Shown here: positions 33,251-33,958 of the stretch, piece by piece | Layout: each line of letters opens with the position of its first letter | Numbering within the stretch: position 1 is the stretch's first letter | Origin: Pseudomonadales bacterium | GTDB lineage: Bacteria; Pseudomonadota; Gammaproteobacteria; Pseudomonadales; Pseudohongiellaceae | Reading direction: 5' to 3' | Assembly: GCA_022821865.1 (NCBI GenBank) | Contig: JAJECW010000151.1 | Span: 1 to 33,958, forward strand | DNA: 33,958 nt | The notes under the pieces: model-generated | What the model was told of the DNA's origin: nothing | The model's database searches: none | Seen by the model: the letters and a program-made list of their open reading frames with translations, nothing else | Translations under genes and position numbers: made by a program

Positions 33251-33382
33251 TTATGTTAGCTCACGCGCGGAAACTGCATTGGGATGGCCAATGAGTAACC
33301 AATTAGCAGTTGGTAGCTTGGACCCCTGCTCCAGAAACGCCATGAAGTCGTACAGAATAGACGTATCGAGCAGCAAGCGCAT
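33251..33382 (-). pseudogene. Truncated VapC-like PIN toxin
   Basis: A 43-residue frame, too short for most gene finders. It starts MRLLLDTSILYDFM, the classic PIN-domain opening with the first catalytic Asp (residue 6). It then has only about 29 more residues (a late HPNAVSARELT vaguely recalls the PNVVSAASLWEI strand) and stops at 33251. The other PIN acidic residues are absent, so it cannot be a working RNase. Its ATG overlaps the antitoxin stop by one base (TAATG), the usual coupling of such modules. Confidence 0.65.
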
Positions 33383-33654
33383 TAGCGAGCCTGATTCTCC
33401 TTGTCGAGGCCAAGAACCTCGCGGCTAAATGCCGGATCGTTGAATTCTTCCGGCCAGCCTTCTCCATCTCCTTCGATTCCAAGTCGGCGACGCGATGCTT
33501 CCAGTTTCTTGAAATCGAGGCCGCCCCGCTGATCATAGCGCACCAGTTCAACAACCGGTTGGCCATACCTCGTAATGACGACCCGCTCGCCTTTTCGCGC
33601 CGCAGCAATCAATTCGGACAGCCGTGCTCTTGCTTCGCGCAGTGCAAGTTCCAT
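33382..33654 (-). CDS. Phd/YefM-family antitoxin
   Basis: 90 residues. The N-terminal Phd fold is clear: MELALREARARLSELIAAAR then KGERVVITRYGQPVVELV, the usual DNA-binding part. The C-terminal half (FKKLEASRRRLGIEGDGEGW then PEEFNDPAFSREVLGL) is the part expected to cap the toxin. It appears intact, yet its PIN-toxin partner is truncated, so it is an orphan. Such antitoxins often repress their own promoter or may counter toxins from elsewhere. It is divergent from the ATPase gene at the right edge across 264 bases. The ribosome site is weak. Confidence 0.85.
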   Translation of the reverse strand: MELALREARARLSELIAAARKGERVVITRYGQPVVELVRYDQRGGLDFKKLEASRRRLGIEGDGEGWPEEFNDPAFSREVLGLDKENQAR

Positions 33655-33818
33655 GACGAATCGCTCTTGTCGTCAAGTTCGTGATCGAGAGCATGACGTA
33701 CCGGGTAACTCGGATCAAGACTTCAATGTGGTTACATGGCTTTCGGCAGAGATTCCCAGATGGGTGTCCTCGCAGCCATACATCGCAGCCACAATTCGGC
33801 GCATCCTGAGATGCGATC

Positions 33819-33906
33819 CGTAAATCTCGCACTAATTGCCCGTATTTCTCGCAATAGAACCCCGTAAAACTCGCAATAGGGCTTCGTAAATCTCGCAATA
33901 GCGGCT
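33819..33906 (+). repeat. Four direct 22-bp repeats (iterons)
   Basis: Units start at 33819, 33841, 33863 and 33885, each exactly 22 bases. The conserved core is CGTAAATCTCGCAATAG with 5 variable bases. Units 3 and 4 are closest to each other; unit 1 is the most divergent at its 3' half. A period of about two helical turns puts all cores on one face of the DNA. The array ends 12 bases before the ATG of the following gene, so it covers the expected promoter. There are no unique spacers, so it is not CRISPR. Confidence 0.85.
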
Positions 33907-33918
33907 ACAATTGAAGCC

Positions 33919-33958
33919 ATGTACAAACGACATGTCCAGAGCCTGCTCCATGAATTGC
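33919..33958 (+). CDS. Probable DUF4143-type AAA ATPase, partial (5' end only)
   Basis: Only 13 codons lie in the window: MYKRHVQSLLHEL. This opening resembles the start of the ATP-binding DUF4143 proteins (typically MYxRHL..LLEAL.. followed by the P-loop GARQTGKST), but the P-loop would lie past the window edge. The iteron array directly before it fits a self-regulated gene. The assignment is tentative. Confidence 0.4.
   Translation, partial: MYKRHVQSLLHEL

Noticed and set aside
33819..33906. CRISPR array
   Set aside because: The 22-base units are contiguous with only 5 variable bases each, so there are no spacers and no cas genes.

Overview
The window looks like a GC-rich gammaproteobacterial chromosome, probably a free-living or marine-type oligotroph. 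The evidence is the gshB-yqgE-ruvX gene order, the enlarged gammaproteobacterial forms of PstA and PstC, the glutathione-dependent formaldehyde pathway, and a large TonB-dependent receptor. I cannot name a genus. No rRNA, tRNA, CRISPR array or intact transposase gene was seen.

Layout. The left part (0.2-13.4 kb) is housekeeping and phosphate biology: sodC, then gshB-yqgE-ruvX. Next comes a pstS-pstC-pstA-pstB operon in which every junction is a 4-base ATGA overlap. It is followed by ppk (polyphosphate synthesis), which converges on a short-form ppx/gppA (polyphosphate breakdown), and then a haem-type bacterioferritin with a possible Fur site. The middle part (13.6-22.6 kb) has a DUF3500 protein plus a type B carboxylesterase, divergent from a three-gene TonB receptor operon, then frmA-fghA for formaldehyde detoxification. 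The right part (22.7-34 kb) is accessory. It holds a decayed XamI-type restriction-modification pair, a GlcG-like protein plus an alpha/beta hydrolase, a quinone oxidoreductase, a secreted CE1-type esterase, a propeller-like lipoprotein, a YbhB/PEBP protein, an uncharacterised coiled-coil protein, and a DUF169 protein. It also holds the remains of at least two toxin-antitoxin modules and the start of a probable DUF4143 ATPase behind four 22-bp iterons.

The most striking signal is not a protein. At least three families of highly structured intergenic repeats are scattered through the window. Family B is a 160-bp string of five hairpins. Family A is a 161-166-bp near-palindrome. Family C is a REP-like hairpin array. 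In all three, copies differ by paired changes that keep the stems intact, and in family B one loop keeps the GNRA form (GCAA in one copy, GTAA in the other). Family A and B copies repeatedly abut TAG stop codons. The ppk-ppx intergenic space is exactly one B element fused to one A element, and a half copy of A interrupts a gene near 32.2 kb. The family letters are mine; I do not recognise these families and could not search for them.

The right-hand third also reads as a defence graveyard: an endonuclease with an in-frame internal deletion, a methyltransferase with two frameshifts, a truncated PIN toxin beside an intact Phd-like antitoxin, and a frameshifted VapB-like remnant.
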